Shown piece by piece: positions 1 to 8,264 of a stretch of 31,686 nt of DNA. The DNA comes from an uncultured Bacilli bacterium. Its GTDB lineage: Bacteria > Bacillota_I > Bacilli_A > RF39 > UBA660. Every line of letters starts with the position of its first letter. Position 1 is the stretch's first letter. Under the pieces are notes generated by a model that was not told where the DNA came from, ran no database searches, and saw only the letters and a list, made by a program, of their open reading frames with translations. Location of the stretch: assembly GCA_948629335.1 (NCBI GenBank), contig CAPHZB010000011.1, positions 1-31,686 of the forward strand. Direction: 5' to 3'. A program made the position numbers and the translations under genes.

Positions 1-74
1 CGATTTACCCAGTTTTATTTGACACTTACCCACACTAAATAGCGAAAGGCCAAAAAAGATTTTATAGCCAAACA

Positions 75-97
75 GAAAAAAGAACATTTTGTTCTTT
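75..97 (-). terminator. Terminator after dnaJ
   Basis: On the minus strand an AAAGAAC / GTTCTTT stem (79-85 with 91-97) with a 5-base loop is followed by a T-rich run. It lies about 10 bases past the double TAG stop of dnaJ and probably ends the heat-shock operon. Confidence 0.65.
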
Positions 98-106
98 CCT
101 CAACTA

Positions 107-1210
107 CTATAAATATTTTTGTATATTTTTAAATGCTGGTGCATCTTCTAAGTTTGTATCTTTTAATGCTTCAAATAATTTCTTTTGCTCTTTAGATAAT
201 TTCGTTGGAACTTGTATATCTAAAACAACATACATGTCTCCCTTTCGGGAGCTATTTGGACTTTCTAATCCTTTTCCCTTTAAACGATGTTTATCCCCCG
301 TTTTACTTCCAGCAGGAATGCTTAATTTGACTGGTCCAGATAATGTTGGAATATCTACTTTCGTTCCTAAAACAGCATCTGTAATGGTAATAGGAAGTTC
401 TAAATAAATGTCACTATCATCACGTTCAAATAATGGGTGTTTTCCAACTGTAAATTCAATATAAATATCCCCATTTGGCCCACCGTTTTCTCCTGCTTCT
501 CCTTTTCCTGCTAAACGAAGACGATTTCCTGTATCTACTCCAGCAGGTATTTTTACTTCTAAATCTTTATTTTCGCGTACTTTTCCCGTTCCTCTACATG
601 TAGAACATTTTTCTTCATAAGTACGACCACTTCCTCCACAAGTAGAACAAGTCGTTCTGGTCATAAAGGTTCCAAATAATGTACTTTGTTCTTTCGTCAT
701 TGTTCCACTTCCATTACAAGTAGAACACTTTTTTTCTCCTTTTCCACCTTTCCCACTACATGCACTACAAGTAGAGTCAATGGTTAGGTTAATTGTCTTT
801 TTTGTTCCAAAAGCCGCTTCGTCAAATGTTAAATTCATATGAACTAAACGGTCATCCCCTCGGCGACTTCTAGTACTATTTCCGCCTCTTCCACCAAAAG
901 AGGAAAAGCCAAAACCTCCTCCAAATAAATCACTAAAAATATCAGAAAAGTCAAAACCAGAAAAATCAAAGCCACCTGCTCCTCCCTGTTCGAAAGCAGC
1001 GTGTCCATATTGATCATATTGTTTTCTCTTATCCGCATCTGATAAAACAGCGTAGGCTTCCTGTGCTTCCTTAAATTTCTCAGCAGCATCTGGTTCCTTA
1101 GAAACATCAGGATGATATTTTTTAGCAAGTTTACGGAAAGCGGACTTGATTTCGGCATCACTTGCCGTTTTACTAACGCCTAATATCTCATAATAATCTC
1201 TTTTATTCAT
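107..1210 (-). CDS. dnaJ: Chaperone protein DnaJ (Hsp40)
   Basis: Cytosolic J-domain co-chaperone that delivers unfolded clients to DnaK and stimulates its ATPase. The 367-residue protein has the full type I layout. The J-domain occupies residues 5-70 with the HPD motif at 33-35. A Gly/Phe-rich linker spans about 73-115. Four CxxCxGxG zinc-finger repeats (CSACSGKG, CSTCNGSG, CSTCGGSG, CSTCRGTG) follow, then the C-terminal substrate-binding domains. The ATG at 1210 has an upstream AAAGAGGTG ribosome binding site and lies 15 bases after pepF, so the two are probably co-transcribed. Two in-frame TAG codons end the gene. Length and motifs are normal for the family. Confidence 0.97.
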   Translation of the reverse strand: MNKRDYYEILGVSKTASDAEIKSAFRKLAKKYHPDVSKEPDAAEKFKEAQEAYAVLSDADKRKQYDQYGHAAFEQGGAGGFDFSGFDFSDIFSDLFGGGFGFSSFGGRGGNSTRSRRGDDRLVHMNLTFDEAAFGTKKTINLTIDSTCSACSGKGGKGEKKCSTCNGSGTMTKEQSTLFGTFMTRTTCSTCGGSGRTYEEKCSTCRGTGKVRENKDLEVKIPAGVDTGNRLRLAGKGEAGENGGPNGDIYIEFTVGKHPLFERDDSDIYLELPITITDAVLGTKVDIPTLSGPVKLSIPAGSKTGDKHRLKGKGLESPNSSRKGDMYVVLDIQVPTKLSKEQKKLFEALKDTNLEDAPAFKNIQKYL

Positions 1211-1224
1211 ACTTCACCTCTTTT

Positions 1225-3033
1225 TTATGGATATACTTTTTTATATAGTGCTTCAAATTCATCAATGGTCTCATCAAACATATGAATGGCACTTTCTATT
1301 ACTTCACTCTTCGTTATATCGACTCCTGCAATTTTAAGTTCTTCTGCTGGATAATCGCTTCCTCCAGATTTCAAGAAATCAAGGTAAGTTTCCCTCGCAC
1401 CTTCTTTACCACTTAAAATACCTTCCACAATATAACAAGCACTTGATAATCCAATAGCATACTTATAAACATAGAAGTTATAATAGAAATGTGGAATTCT
1501 CTCCCATTCATAAGCAATTAACTCATCAACCACTACATCTTCTCCAAAATATGTTTTATTTAATTCATAGTATTCCTTGGACAATAATTCATTGGTTAAT
1601 ACTTCTCCTTGTTCTTTTAAAGCATGCACTTTCTTCTCAAACTCTGCAAACATGACTTGACGATAAATCGTTGATTTAAATAACTCTAAGATTTCATTCA
1701 AGATTGCTAGTTTCTGTTTATCATCCTTTTCCTTCTTATATAAATGTTTTAATAAAAGAAGTTCATTTACTGTAGAAGCAACTTCTGCTACAAATATTTT
1801 GTAGTGTGAATCATGATAAGGATTATTCTTGCAAGAAAGATAGGTATGCATAGAGTGTCCACCTTCATGAGCAAGTGTTGAAACATCTCTTAATTTTCCT
1901 TCATAATTTAAAAGAATGAAAGGATTGGTATCATAGAAACCACTAGAATATGCACCCCCACGTTTTCCTACATTATTATATACATCAATCCAACGTTCTT
2001 CAAAAGCACGTCTAAATGTAGTTACATAATCTTCTCCCAATACTTGTAGAGCCTCCAAAACAGTTTCTTTTGCTTCTTCAAAAGAATATTCTTTATTTGT
2101 TTCATCTACAAGATCTACATAAATATCATATAAATGAAGTTCATCAATATTTAAAATCTCTTTCTTTAATGCATAGTACTTATATAAAACAGATAGATGA
2201 TTATGAACGGTATCTATTAAATTGTCATAAATGGCTGTATCTATATTATCGTAGAATAAGGATGCCTCTAAACTTGATTTAAATTTTCGAATTTTCGCCA
2301 TACTCGTTAAATAGTCTACATTCCCCGCAAATGTTTTAGCAATCGTATTTTTAAATGTAGCGTAGGTTTCAAAAAGACGTGTAAATGCAGCCTTACGGAC
2401 AGTTCTATCACTAGAACGAATGTAATTTGTATAGTTACTTTCTGTTAGCTCAAAAGAATTTCCTTCTTCATCTTGAATGGTTCCAAATTTCATATCCGAA
2501 TCAGTTAAACATTCATAAGCCTCCTCAGAAACAGATAAAGCATTTCCTAAACTCGATAATATCTTTTCTTCCGTCTCATTTAATTTATGAGGAAAGGTTC
2601 GATAAAATGATTCCAAGGTATGATGATACTTTTTTAATTCCTCATTTTCTTCCATATATTCTAGAACTTTTGTATAAGGAATACTAAAAAGTTCAGGATT
2701 TACAAAAGAAGATAATTCACTTTCTTCCTGCAATAAGTTATCCACTTTTCCTTTTAATTTTTGTGATTCGCTATCTGTTGTATCACTATCAAATTTTAAA
2801 TTTGCATAATAAAATAATTTGTATAACTTTCTTTCAAGTGCATCTGAAAATTGTAAGTAAGAAAGAAGATGGGAAGCACTTAAAGTGATTTTCCCACGAA
2901 AATTCTCTACTTTTTTTATTTCTTCTTTCGCACTTTCTAATTCTTTTAAAAATTCTTCCTCATTTTTAAAAATAGTCGTTAAATCCCATGTGTACTGCTC
3001 TAGAATTTCTTCTCTTTTTTTTTGCTTTTTCAT
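1225..3033 (-). CDS. pepF: Oligoendopeptidase F (M3 family metallopeptidase)
   Basis: Cytosolic zinc endopeptidase that cleaves short peptides, 602 residues, the usual length for PepF. The M3 zinc motif HEGGH is at residues 389-393, and the downstream AEVASTVNE segment supplies the third metal ligand typical of the family. The RGGAYSSGFYD and YAIGLSSACYI segments are also characteristic. The gene lies between dnaK and dnaJ in the same orientation, with 59 bases to dnaK and 14 to dnaJ, so it is probably read with the heat-shock operon. That position is unusual, as grpE-dnaK-dnaJ are normally contiguous. A palindromic hairpin upstream could lower its expression relative to dnaK. Confidence 0.95.
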   Translation of the reverse strand: MKKQKKREEILEQYTWDLTTIFKNEEEFLKELESAKEEIKKVENFRGKITLSASHLLSYLQFSDALERKLYKLFYYANLKFDSDTTDSESQKLKGKVDNLLQEESELSSFVNPELFSIPYTKVLEYMEENEELKKYHHTLESFYRTFPHKLNETEEKILSSLGNALSVSEEAYECLTDSDMKFGTIQDEEGNSFELTESNYTNYIRSSDRTVRKAAFTRLFETYATFKNTIAKTFAGNVDYLTSMAKIRKFKSSLEASLFYDNIDTAIYDNLIDTVHNHLSVLYKYYALKKEILNIDELHLYDIYVDLVDETNKEYSFEEAKETVLEALQVLGEDYVTTFRRAFEERWIDVYNNVGKRGGAYSSGFYDTNPFILLNYEGKLRDVSTLAHEGGHSMHTYLSCKNNPYHDSHYKIFVAEVASTVNELLLLKHLYKKEKDDKQKLAILNEILELFKSTIYRQVMFAEFEKKVHALKEQGEVLTNELLSKEYYELNKTYFGEDVVVDELIAYEWERIPHFYYNFYVYKYAIGLSSACYIVEGILSGKEGARETYLDFLKSGGSDYPAEELKIAGVDITKSEVIESAIHMFDETIDEFEALYKKVYP

Positions 3034-3067
3034 ATTTTTCCTCTACTTTTCTTTTTTAAGTGAGAAA

Positions 3068-3085
3068 GTTCTAGAATTCTAGAAC
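3068..3085. terminator. Palindromic hairpin between dnaK and pepF
   Basis: A perfect 18-base palindrome (GTTCTAGAATTCTAGAAC) lies in the 59-base gap after dnaK. In the operon direction it is followed only by a weak CTTTCTC tract, while on the plus strand it is followed by CTCTTTTTTATTTTT. In the operon it may be a leaky terminator or an mRNA-processing and stabilising hairpin that keeps dnaK output above that of the downstream genes. Confidence 0.4.
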
Positions 3086-3092
3086 CTCTTTT

Positions 3093-4916
3093 TTATTTTT
3101 CCTCAAATTCAGCATCGATGGCATCATCTTTTTTTGTTTCTGTATTTTCTTCACTATTTCCGCTTTCCTCTTGTGCCTTCTTAGCAGCCTCTTCATACAC
3201 TTTTGTAGCAAGAGCCATTGCTGTTTCATTTAAAGCTTCTTTTTTTGCCTTAATCTCTTCAATCTCGCCTTTTTCTAAAGCTTCTTTTAATTCTTTGATT
3301 TCTTTTTCTGCTTTTTCTTTATCTTCACTACTTACTTTATCCTCTAAATCTTTAAGTGATTTTTCTGTCATGAATACAAGTTGTTCTGCTTCATTTTTTA
3401 AATCAGCTTCTTCTTTTCTCTTTTCATCAGCCTCTTTATTTGCTTCTGCTTCCTTTACCATTTTATCAATTTCTTCATCAGATAAGTTGGTTGAAGCTGT
3501 AATTGTAATCGATTGTTCTTTACTAGTACCCAAATCTTTTGCTTTTACATTTACAATACCATTGGCGTCAATATCAAATGTAACTTCGATTTGTGGAACA
3601 CCACGAGGTGCTGGTGGGATATTGGTAAGTTGGAATCTTCCAAGAGTCTTGTTATCATCAGCCATTTTACGCTCTCCTTGTAAAACATGAATATCTACGG
3701 CTGGTTGATTATCAGCAGCTGTTGAGAATACTTGACTCTTACTTGTTGGAATCGTTGTATTTCTAGGAATTAAAACAGTACAAACATTTCCAAGAGTTTC
3801 AATACCAAGTGATAATGGAGTTACATCAAGTAAAACAATATCATCTACTTCTCCTTGAAGTACACCACCTTGAATAGCAGCTCCCATTGCAACAACTTCG
3901 TCTGGATTTACTCCTTTTGATGGTTCTTTTCCAAGTTCATTCTTAATTAAATCAACTACTTTTGGAATTCTTGTAGAACCACCAACTAATAATACCTTAT
4001 CAATATCATTTTTTGTTAGTTTCGCATCACTTAAAGCTTTACGAACTGGTTCCATCGTTGAATCGAGTAAATCCCCAATTAAATCTTCAAATTTTGCTTT
4101 CGTTAAATTAACAGATAAATGAAGTGGTCCGCTTTCTCCTTGTGTAATAAATGGAATTGAAATTTCAGTAGATGCCATTCCACTTAAATCTTTCTTTGCT
4201 TTTTCAGAAGCATCTTTTATTCTTTGCATTGCCATCTTGTCAGTTGATAAATCAATAGAATTTTCACGTTTAAATTCACTGACTAAATAATCCATAATAC
4301 GGTTATCGAAGTCATCTCCACCTAAATGGTTATTTCCACTAGTAGCTAATACTTCAAAAACACCATCACCAAGTTCAAGTATAGATACATCGAATGTTCC
4401 TCCACCTAAGTCATAAACAAGAACTTTTTCGTTTTTATCCTGTTTATCAAGACCATATGCTAAAGCGGCAGCTGTTGGCTCGTTGATAATTCTCTCTACC
4501 TCTAACCCTGCAATTTTTCCAGCATCTTTCGTTGCTTGTCTTTGTGAATCGTTAAAGTAAGCTGGAACAGTAATAACAGCCTTTGTCACTTTTTCTCCTA
4601 AATAAGCTTCAGCAGTCTTTTTTAAATCTCCTAGAATCATTGCTGAGATTTCTTGTGGCGTATAGTCTTTTCCGTTCATTTTTACTTTCTTATTGGTTCC
4701 CATATCTCTTTTAATAGAATAAACGACATTTGGATTTGTAATCATCTGATTTTTTGCTTTTAATCCAACGATGATTTCTCCATCTTTTCCAAACGCTACA
4801 ACGGAAGGTGTTGTACGATTTCCTTCTGCATTGGCAATTACTTTTGCCTCCCCACCTTCATATACACTTACACAACTATTCGTTGTTCCTAAATCAATAC
4901 CAATTGTTTTACTCAT
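3093..4916 (-). CDS. dnaK: Chaperone protein DnaK (Hsp70)
   Basis: ATP-dependent cytosolic chaperone and centre of the DnaK-DnaJ-GrpE folding machine; 607 residues, normal length. The N-terminal ATPase domain opens with IGIDLGTTNSCVSV and contains VPAYFNDSQRQATKDAG, NEPTAAALAYG, DLGGGTFDVSIL and LVGGSTRIPKV. The substrate-binding domain (from about residue 380) includes DVTPLSLGIETLG. The lid is Lys/Glu-rich and ends in DAIDAEFEEK, a typical Firmicutes DnaK tail. It starts 11 bases after grpE behind an AGGAGAGGATAAT ribosome binding site. Expression should follow the CIRCE-controlled promoter upstream of hrcA. Confidence 0.98.
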   Translation of the reverse strand: MSKTIGIDLGTTNSCVSVYEGGEAKVIANAEGNRTTPSVVAFGKDGEIIVGLKAKNQMITNPNVVYSIKRDMGTNKKVKMNGKDYTPQEISAMILGDLKKTAEAYLGEKVTKAVITVPAYFNDSQRQATKDAGKIAGLEVERIINEPTAAALAYGLDKQDKNEKVLVYDLGGGTFDVSILELGDGVFEVLATSGNNHLGGDDFDNRIMDYLVSEFKRENSIDLSTDKMAMQRIKDASEKAKKDLSGMASTEISIPFITQGESGPLHLSVNLTKAKFEDLIGDLLDSTMEPVRKALSDAKLTKNDIDKVLLVGGSTRIPKVVDLIKNELGKEPSKGVNPDEVVAMGAAIQGGVLQGEVDDIVLLDVTPLSLGIETLGNVCTVLIPRNTTIPTSKSQVFSTAADNQPAVDIHVLQGERKMADDNKTLGRFQLTNIPPAPRGVPQIEVTFDIDANGIVNVKAKDLGTSKEQSITITASTNLSDEEIDKMVKEAEANKEADEKRKEEADLKNEAEQLVFMTEKSLKDLEDKVSSEDKEKAEKEIKELKEALEKGEIEEIKAKKEALNETAMALATKVYEEAAKKAQEESGNSEENTETKKDDAIDAEFEEK

Positions 4917-4927
4917 ATTATCCTCTC

Positions 4928-5596
4928 CTATTCTGAAACTTTAACCATTGCTGGTCTAATTACTTTATCTTTCAACATGTATCCTTTTCTTAATACATCA
5001 ACAACCATTCCCTCTTCAACCCCTTCAACTTTTTCAGTTAAAACAGCTTGATGATAGGTTGCATCAAATGGTTTATTTACCCCATCGATTGGTTTAATTT
5101 CAAATTTTTCTAATATAGAAATGAAATTGCCATAAATCATTTTGAATCCTTCTAAGAATTTTGATACCTCATCTTGTAAATTGGTATCATCCATCTTAAT
5201 GGCACTTTCTAAATTATCGATAACAGGAAGCATTTCCAATACGATGTCTTCATTCGCATACTTCATCATTTTAGAAATTTCTTCTTCTTTGCGATGACGA
5301 TAGTTTACCATTTCTGCTTTTTCCCTTAAAAGTTTATCTTCTAAAGAACTAATCTTATTGTATGCTTCATTTAATTTATCTTCATGTTTTTCTCTTTTAT
5401 GTTTTTTTTCTTTTTTATTCTTCTTTTCCTCTTCTACATTATTTTCATTTGCCTGGTGAGAGCCACACACTCTCTCTTCACAAGAAGATCCTTCTTCACA
5501 TGAACAATCATCTTCACAATTGCATGTTTCTTTACAGGCATCCTCTCTATGGCAACAGCATTTTTCTTCTTGTTTCTTTGTATCTTTCTCTTCCAT
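4928..5596 (-). CDS. grpE: Nucleotide exchange factor GrpE with a cysteine-rich N-terminal tail
   Basis: GrpE dimers release ADP from DnaK. The family core is clear from about residue 70: a long coiled coil, then MVNYRHRKEEEISKM, DNLESAIK and the C-terminal beta domain ending VLRKGYMLKDKVIRPAMVKVSE. The order hrcA-grpE-dnaK supports the call. The first 48 residues are odd: ten cysteines at positions 13, 14, 15, 21, 25, 27, 31, 33, 39 and 44, plus His16 and His47, in an acidic background. A Lys/Glu-rich linker follows. GrpE tails are usually acidic and disordered without cysteines, so this resembles a metal- or redox-binding appendix. That role is inference only. Confidence 0.95.
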   Translation of the reverse strand: MEEKDTKKQEEKCCCHREDACKETCNCEDDCSCEEGSSCEERVCGSHQANENNVEEEKKNKKEKKHKREKHEDKLNEAYNKISSLEDKLLREKAEMVNYRHRKEEEISKMMKYANEDIVLEMLPVIDNLESAIKMDDTNLQDEVSKFLEGFKMIYGNFISILEKFEIKPIDGVNKPFDATYHQAVLTEKVEGVEEGMVVDVLRKGYMLKDKVIRPAMVKVSE

Positions 5597-5606
5597 AATT
5601 CCTCCT

Positions 5607-6581
5607 TTATTCCTCTAAGTTGTCAACAATATATTGTAGTAAAGCTGCGACACGGTCATATTCCATTCTTTTTGGTCCAATGACAGCGATTGTTCCTTCT
5701 TCTCCCCCTGATTTATATTTTGATTTTACAATGGATACATCAGGATCAAACTCTGTTTCCCCACCAATATAAATATTGATACCATTTTCTTTTTCTTTAA
5801 TGTTTTTGATAAAATCTCGATCTTCAAATTTATCTAAGATATTTTTTATCTTATCCACATCATCAAAATTTTTAATGATATTATTTCTTCCAGCCATATG
5901 GACATTTGGTGTATCAGTTACATCATTCATAAATTCACAAAAGGCATCAAAAATCTTCCTTTGGTAATCTACACTTTCTTGAATGATTGGCTTTACTTCT
6001 ACCTCTAATTTTGTATGTACTTCTTCGAGTGGTGTTCCAACGATATATTTATTAATTAAATCAATCGTCCTTTTGATTTCAAAAATATCAATCTTTTCTT
6101 CGAAAAATACAGTTCGATTCTCTACATGTCCTGTATTCGTAACAATAATAGCTGCAACACTTACATCACTTATAGGAACTGCTTCTACTTTAGTAATAAA
6201 GTTTTCATGGGAAGCTCTTCCTAAAGAAATAATGGTACAATTCGTAAGCTCAGAAATAAGCTCTAAACTTTTCGAAATTGTATCCGTTAAAGCGAGTTTG
6301 CTTGTTCGAAATATCTCATCAAGTTTGACTACTGCATCTTCCGATAGTTCTTTTGGCTTCATCAAATGATTTACATAATATCTATATCCCTCTTCGCTTG
6401 GAACTCTTCCTGATGAAACATGTGTTTTCTCAAGTAATCCTAATTCTTCTAAATCATTCATATCACTTCGAATCGTCGCACTAGAACAACCCAGTATTCC
6501 GCAGATTGATTTGCTTCCAACAGGCTTATTATAGTCTTCTATAATCATTTTTAATATAGCCTTTTGTCTTTCGCTTATCAA
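5607..6581 (-). CDS. hrcA: Heat-inducible transcription repressor HrcA
   Basis: Repressor that binds CIRCE operators and needs GroEL to fold, so it is lost from DNA during heat stress. The N-terminal winged helix includes SISERQKAILKMI-type helices, a CSSATIRSDMNDLEELGLL recognition segment and a KTHVSSGRVPSEEGYRYYV wing. The C-terminal dimerisation domain ends with IGPKRMEYDRVAALLQYIVDNL. I prefer the TTG at 6581: it gives the family-typical M-I-S-E-R-Q start and has GAGGTG six bases upstream. In-frame GTG (6602) and ATG (6587) codons lie upstream, but the ATG abuts the ribosome binding site. First gene of the operon, followed by grpE after 10 bases. Confidence 0.95.
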   Translation of the reverse strand: MISERQKAILKMIIEDYNKPVGSKSICGILGCSSATIRSDMNDLEELGLLEKTHVSSGRVPSEEGYRYYVNHLMKPKELSEDAVVKLDEIFRTSKLALTDTISKSLELISELTNCTIISLGRASHENFITKVEAVPISDVSVAAIIVTNTGHVENRTVFFEEKIDIFEIKRTIDLINKYIVGTPLEEVHTKLEVEVKPIIQESVDYQRKIFDAFCEFMNDVTDTPNVHMAGRNNIIKNFDDVDKIKNILDKFEDRDFIKNIKEKENGINIYIGGETEFDPDVSIVKSKYKSGGEEGTIAVIGPKRMEYDRVAALLQYIVDNLEE

Positions 6582-6623
6582 TAGCATCACCTCTTTTAGC
6601 ACTTTCTCATCAGTACTGCTACC

Positions 6624-6652
6624 ATTGTACCTCTTCTTTTTAGCATTGTCAA
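6624..6652 (-). promoter_or_regulatory. SigA-type promoter of the hrcA-grpE-dnaK-pepF-dnaJ operon
   Basis: On the minus strand a perfect TTGACA (-35, 6647-6652) is separated by exactly 17 bases from TACAAT (-10, 6624-6629). The -35 lies inside the CIRCE operator, so HrcA binding would block RNA polymerase. Confidence 0.85.
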
Positions 6653-6666
6653 GTGGTGAGTGCTAA
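6640..6666 (-). promoter_or_regulatory. CIRCE operator (HrcA binding site)
   Basis: Plus-strand reading is TTAGCATTG, nine bases, GAGTGCTAA. The right arm matches the CIRCE consensus exactly. The left arm differs from TTAGCACTC at two of nine positions. It overlaps the -35 of the promoter directly upstream of hrcA, the expected autoregulatory position. Confidence 0.9.
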
Positions 6667-6693
6667 AAAAAGAAATAATGGGTTTCATTATTT
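6664..6693 (-). terminator. Terminator after sigE
   Basis: On the minus strand an AAATAATG / CATTATTT stem (6686-6693 with 6673-6680) and a 5-base loop precede CTTTTTTT. The stem is AT-rich and so only moderately stable, but the T-run is good. It separates the spoIIG operon from the hrcA promoter, and its tail overlaps the edge of the CIRCE element. Confidence 0.55.
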
Positions 6694-6717
6694 TATGATT
6701 TCTTTTTTCTTTTTTAT

Positions 6718-7410
6718 TCAATTTTCTACTAATTGTTTAATTCGTTTGATGACTTTTTTTTCAATCCTAGATATATAGGATTGGCTAATCCCTAGATAAT
6801 CAGCCACTTCTTTTTGCGTCATCTCTTCTTTTCCATAAAGTCCATAGCGCATCGTCATAATTTCTTTGTCACGGCTGTTTAATTTGCTAATTTCCATATG
6901 TAGTAGTTTCTTTTCCGTTTCTTCTTCTAAATGTTTGGTTACAATATCATCTTCTGTTCCTAAGATATCTTCAAGTCTAAGTTCATTTCCTTCTGCATCA
7001 TAACTTAAACTATCTTCTAGGCTAACTTCAGTTTTTCTTCTTTTGTTTTTGCGCAAATACATTAGGATTTCATTATCGATACACCTAGATGCATAGGTAG
7101 CTAGTTTAATGTTTTTATCTGATTTATATGTATTGATTCCCTTAATTAATCCAATCGTTCCAATACTCACTAAATCTTCTAAATCAATGTTGGTATTTTC
7201 ATACTTTTTTGCTAGAAAAACAACAAGTCTAATATTATGTTCAATCAGTTTTTCTCTAGCTAAAATATCTCCATCCATTGATTTTAAAACAAGTTCTAAT
7301 TCTTCTTCCTTTTTTAAAGGCTCAGGTAGCTTGTCACTACTTCCGATAAAAAAGAGATTGTTTTCTTCTTTGAATAACTCTTTTAAAAACGCAATTATTT
7401 TTTTTAACAT
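6718..7410 (-). CDS. sigE: RNA polymerase sporulation sigma factor SigE (precursor)
   Basis: Sigma-70 family factor that drives early mother-cell transcription during sporulation. The 230-residue protein has region 2 (LIEHNIRLVVFLAKKYENT, DLVSIGTIGLIKGINTY, KLATYASRCIDNEILMYLR) and region 4 (LNSRDKEIMTMRYGL, with helix-turn-helix QKEVADYLGISQSYISRIEKK). The first 27 or so residues (MLKKIIAFLKELFKEENNLFF) are an amphipathic pro-sequence before IGSSDKLPEPL, matching the junction where SpoIIGA cleaves pro-SigE in Bacillus. Its start lies one base after the stop of spoIIGA, with a TTGGAGGGATAAA ribosome binding site inside the end of that gene. That pairing favours SigE over SigK. Confidence 0.95.
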   Translation of the reverse strand: MLKKIIAFLKELFKEENNLFFIGSSDKLPEPLKKEEELELVLKSMDGDILAREKLIEHNIRLVVFLAKKYENTNIDLEDLVSIGTIGLIKGINTYKSDKNIKLATYASRCIDNEILMYLRKNKRRKTEVSLEDSLSYDAEGNELRLEDILGTEDDIVTKHLEEETEKKLLHMEISKLNSRDKEIMTMRYGLYGKEEMTQKEVADYLGISQSYISRIEKKVIKRIKQLVEN

Positions 7411-7411
7411 T

Positions 7412-8188
7412 TTATCCCTCCAATACTTTCATTCCAATGATACAATCTACACCCTCCATCTGAATTCGATTTGGCGAAATTCCAAGCAGTATTTTTTTTC
7501 TTTCTTCTCCATTAATTTTCACTTTTTCCACCTCAATACATTTCAAATAAGCTGTACTTTCTATGGTACGGAATGGAACCAATACATAATTGTCTTCTTT
7601 TACTTTGTCCATTTCATTAATAACAATAATGGGTCGATTTAAAGAATCCGTCAAGCGATTCCCTGTATCTAAAAAGGCAGTTAGTTTTAAAATCTGCTTA
7701 TCCTTTAATGTGACTTCTACTTCATATAACTCATTGTATTTTGTTTTATATGATTTCATCTCCTTACTATAAGTATATAGTATAAAGGGTGCAATCATGA
7801 GTAAAATAAATACATTGATGCTAAGTCCATTATGATAGAATAGAATTCCTTCTTGTTTGTAACTAAACTGTACATTTAAAAAATACAAAGCCCCTCCCAT
7901 AACAATGCTCACCAGGTATAAATAAATCATGTTTTTTATAAAGTATCTTCTATCTTTATAGGAAAAAGCAATAAGTACCATAAAAACACTAAGAACAAAT
8001 TTTAAAAGAAATAAAGTCACCGAGTTAAGGGGAAGGAAAAGCATAAAAATGCTAAGTCCTCCAAAAATAGCTGCTAGAAGAAGACGATAGAATTTTACAG
8101 TTCTCTTTAAAATTTTGCGAACAGCATAAAGAAGAAGAAAATCAAAAGCGAAATTCAAGAAAAATAGTAAGTCTAAATAGAGCTTCAT
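7412..8188 (-). CDS. spoIIGA: Sporulation sigma-E processing peptidase SpoIIGA
   Basis: Membrane-bound aspartic protease that cleaves pro-SigE at the sporulation septum. The 258-residue protein has about five hydrophobic N-terminal helices (within residues 1-140), then a cytosolic protease domain. The catalytic Asp-Thr-Gly is at residues 174-176 (TAFLDTGNRLTD), and the domain ends in a typical GVDCIIGMKVLEG motif. I chose the ATG at 8188 because it gives the family start MKLYLDLLFFLN and has GGTGGTGATT as ribosome binding site; an upstream in-frame codon at 8221 falls in the terminator T-run region. It is co-transcribed with sigE. Confidence 0.93.
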   Translation of the reverse strand: MKLYLDLLFFLNFAFDFLLLYAVRKILKRTVKFYRLLLAAIFGGLSIFMLFLPLNSVTLFLLKFVLSVFMVLIAFSYKDRRYFIKNMIYLYLVSIVMGGALYFLNVQFSYKQEGILFYHNGLSINVFILLMIAPFILYTYSKEMKSYKTKYNELYEVEVTLKDKQILKLTAFLDTGNRLTDSLNRPIIVINEMDKVKEDNYVLVPFRTIESTAYLKCIEVEKVKINGEERKKILLGISPNRIQMEGVDCIIGMKVLEG

Positions 8189-8203
8189 CGAATCACCACC
8201 ACC

Positions 8204-8237
8204 ATTATAAAAAAAAGACAAGGATAAACTTGTCGCT
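8204..8237 (-). promoter_or_regulatory. Possible spoIIG promoter with a Spo0A-like box
   Basis: On the minus strand a perfect TATAAT (8204-8209) lies 15 bases before the spoIIGA start codon, with no good -35 at 17 bases. About 21 bases further upstream is AGCGACA (8231-8237), a 5 of 7 match to an inverted 0A box (TTCGACA). Known spoIIG promoters use SigA with an over-long spacer and Spo0A bound over the -35. The layout is suggestive only, and the element overlaps the upstream terminator. Confidence 0.35.
8209..8234 (-). terminator. Terminator between the DUF1653 gene and spoIIGA
   Basis: On the minus strand GACAAG, six-base loop, CTTGTC (8229-8234 with 8217-8222) is followed by eight T residues. 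It should end transcripts from rpsU, yqeY and the DUF1653 gene. Confidence 0.8.
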
Positions 8238-8264
8238 TTTTTTATTCTCTTTTTACTTTTTTTA

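Noticed and set aside
3118..3690. Long plus-strand frame of 190 codons antisense to dnaK
   Set aside because: Ser/Phe-rich shadow of the Lys/Glu-rich DnaK coding frame; no ribosome binding site or family signature.
5453..5596. Separate small cysteine-rich gene before grpE
   Set aside because: The cysteine-rich part is in frame and continuous with GrpE, and no start with a ribosome binding site follows it, so it is treated as the GrpE N-terminus.
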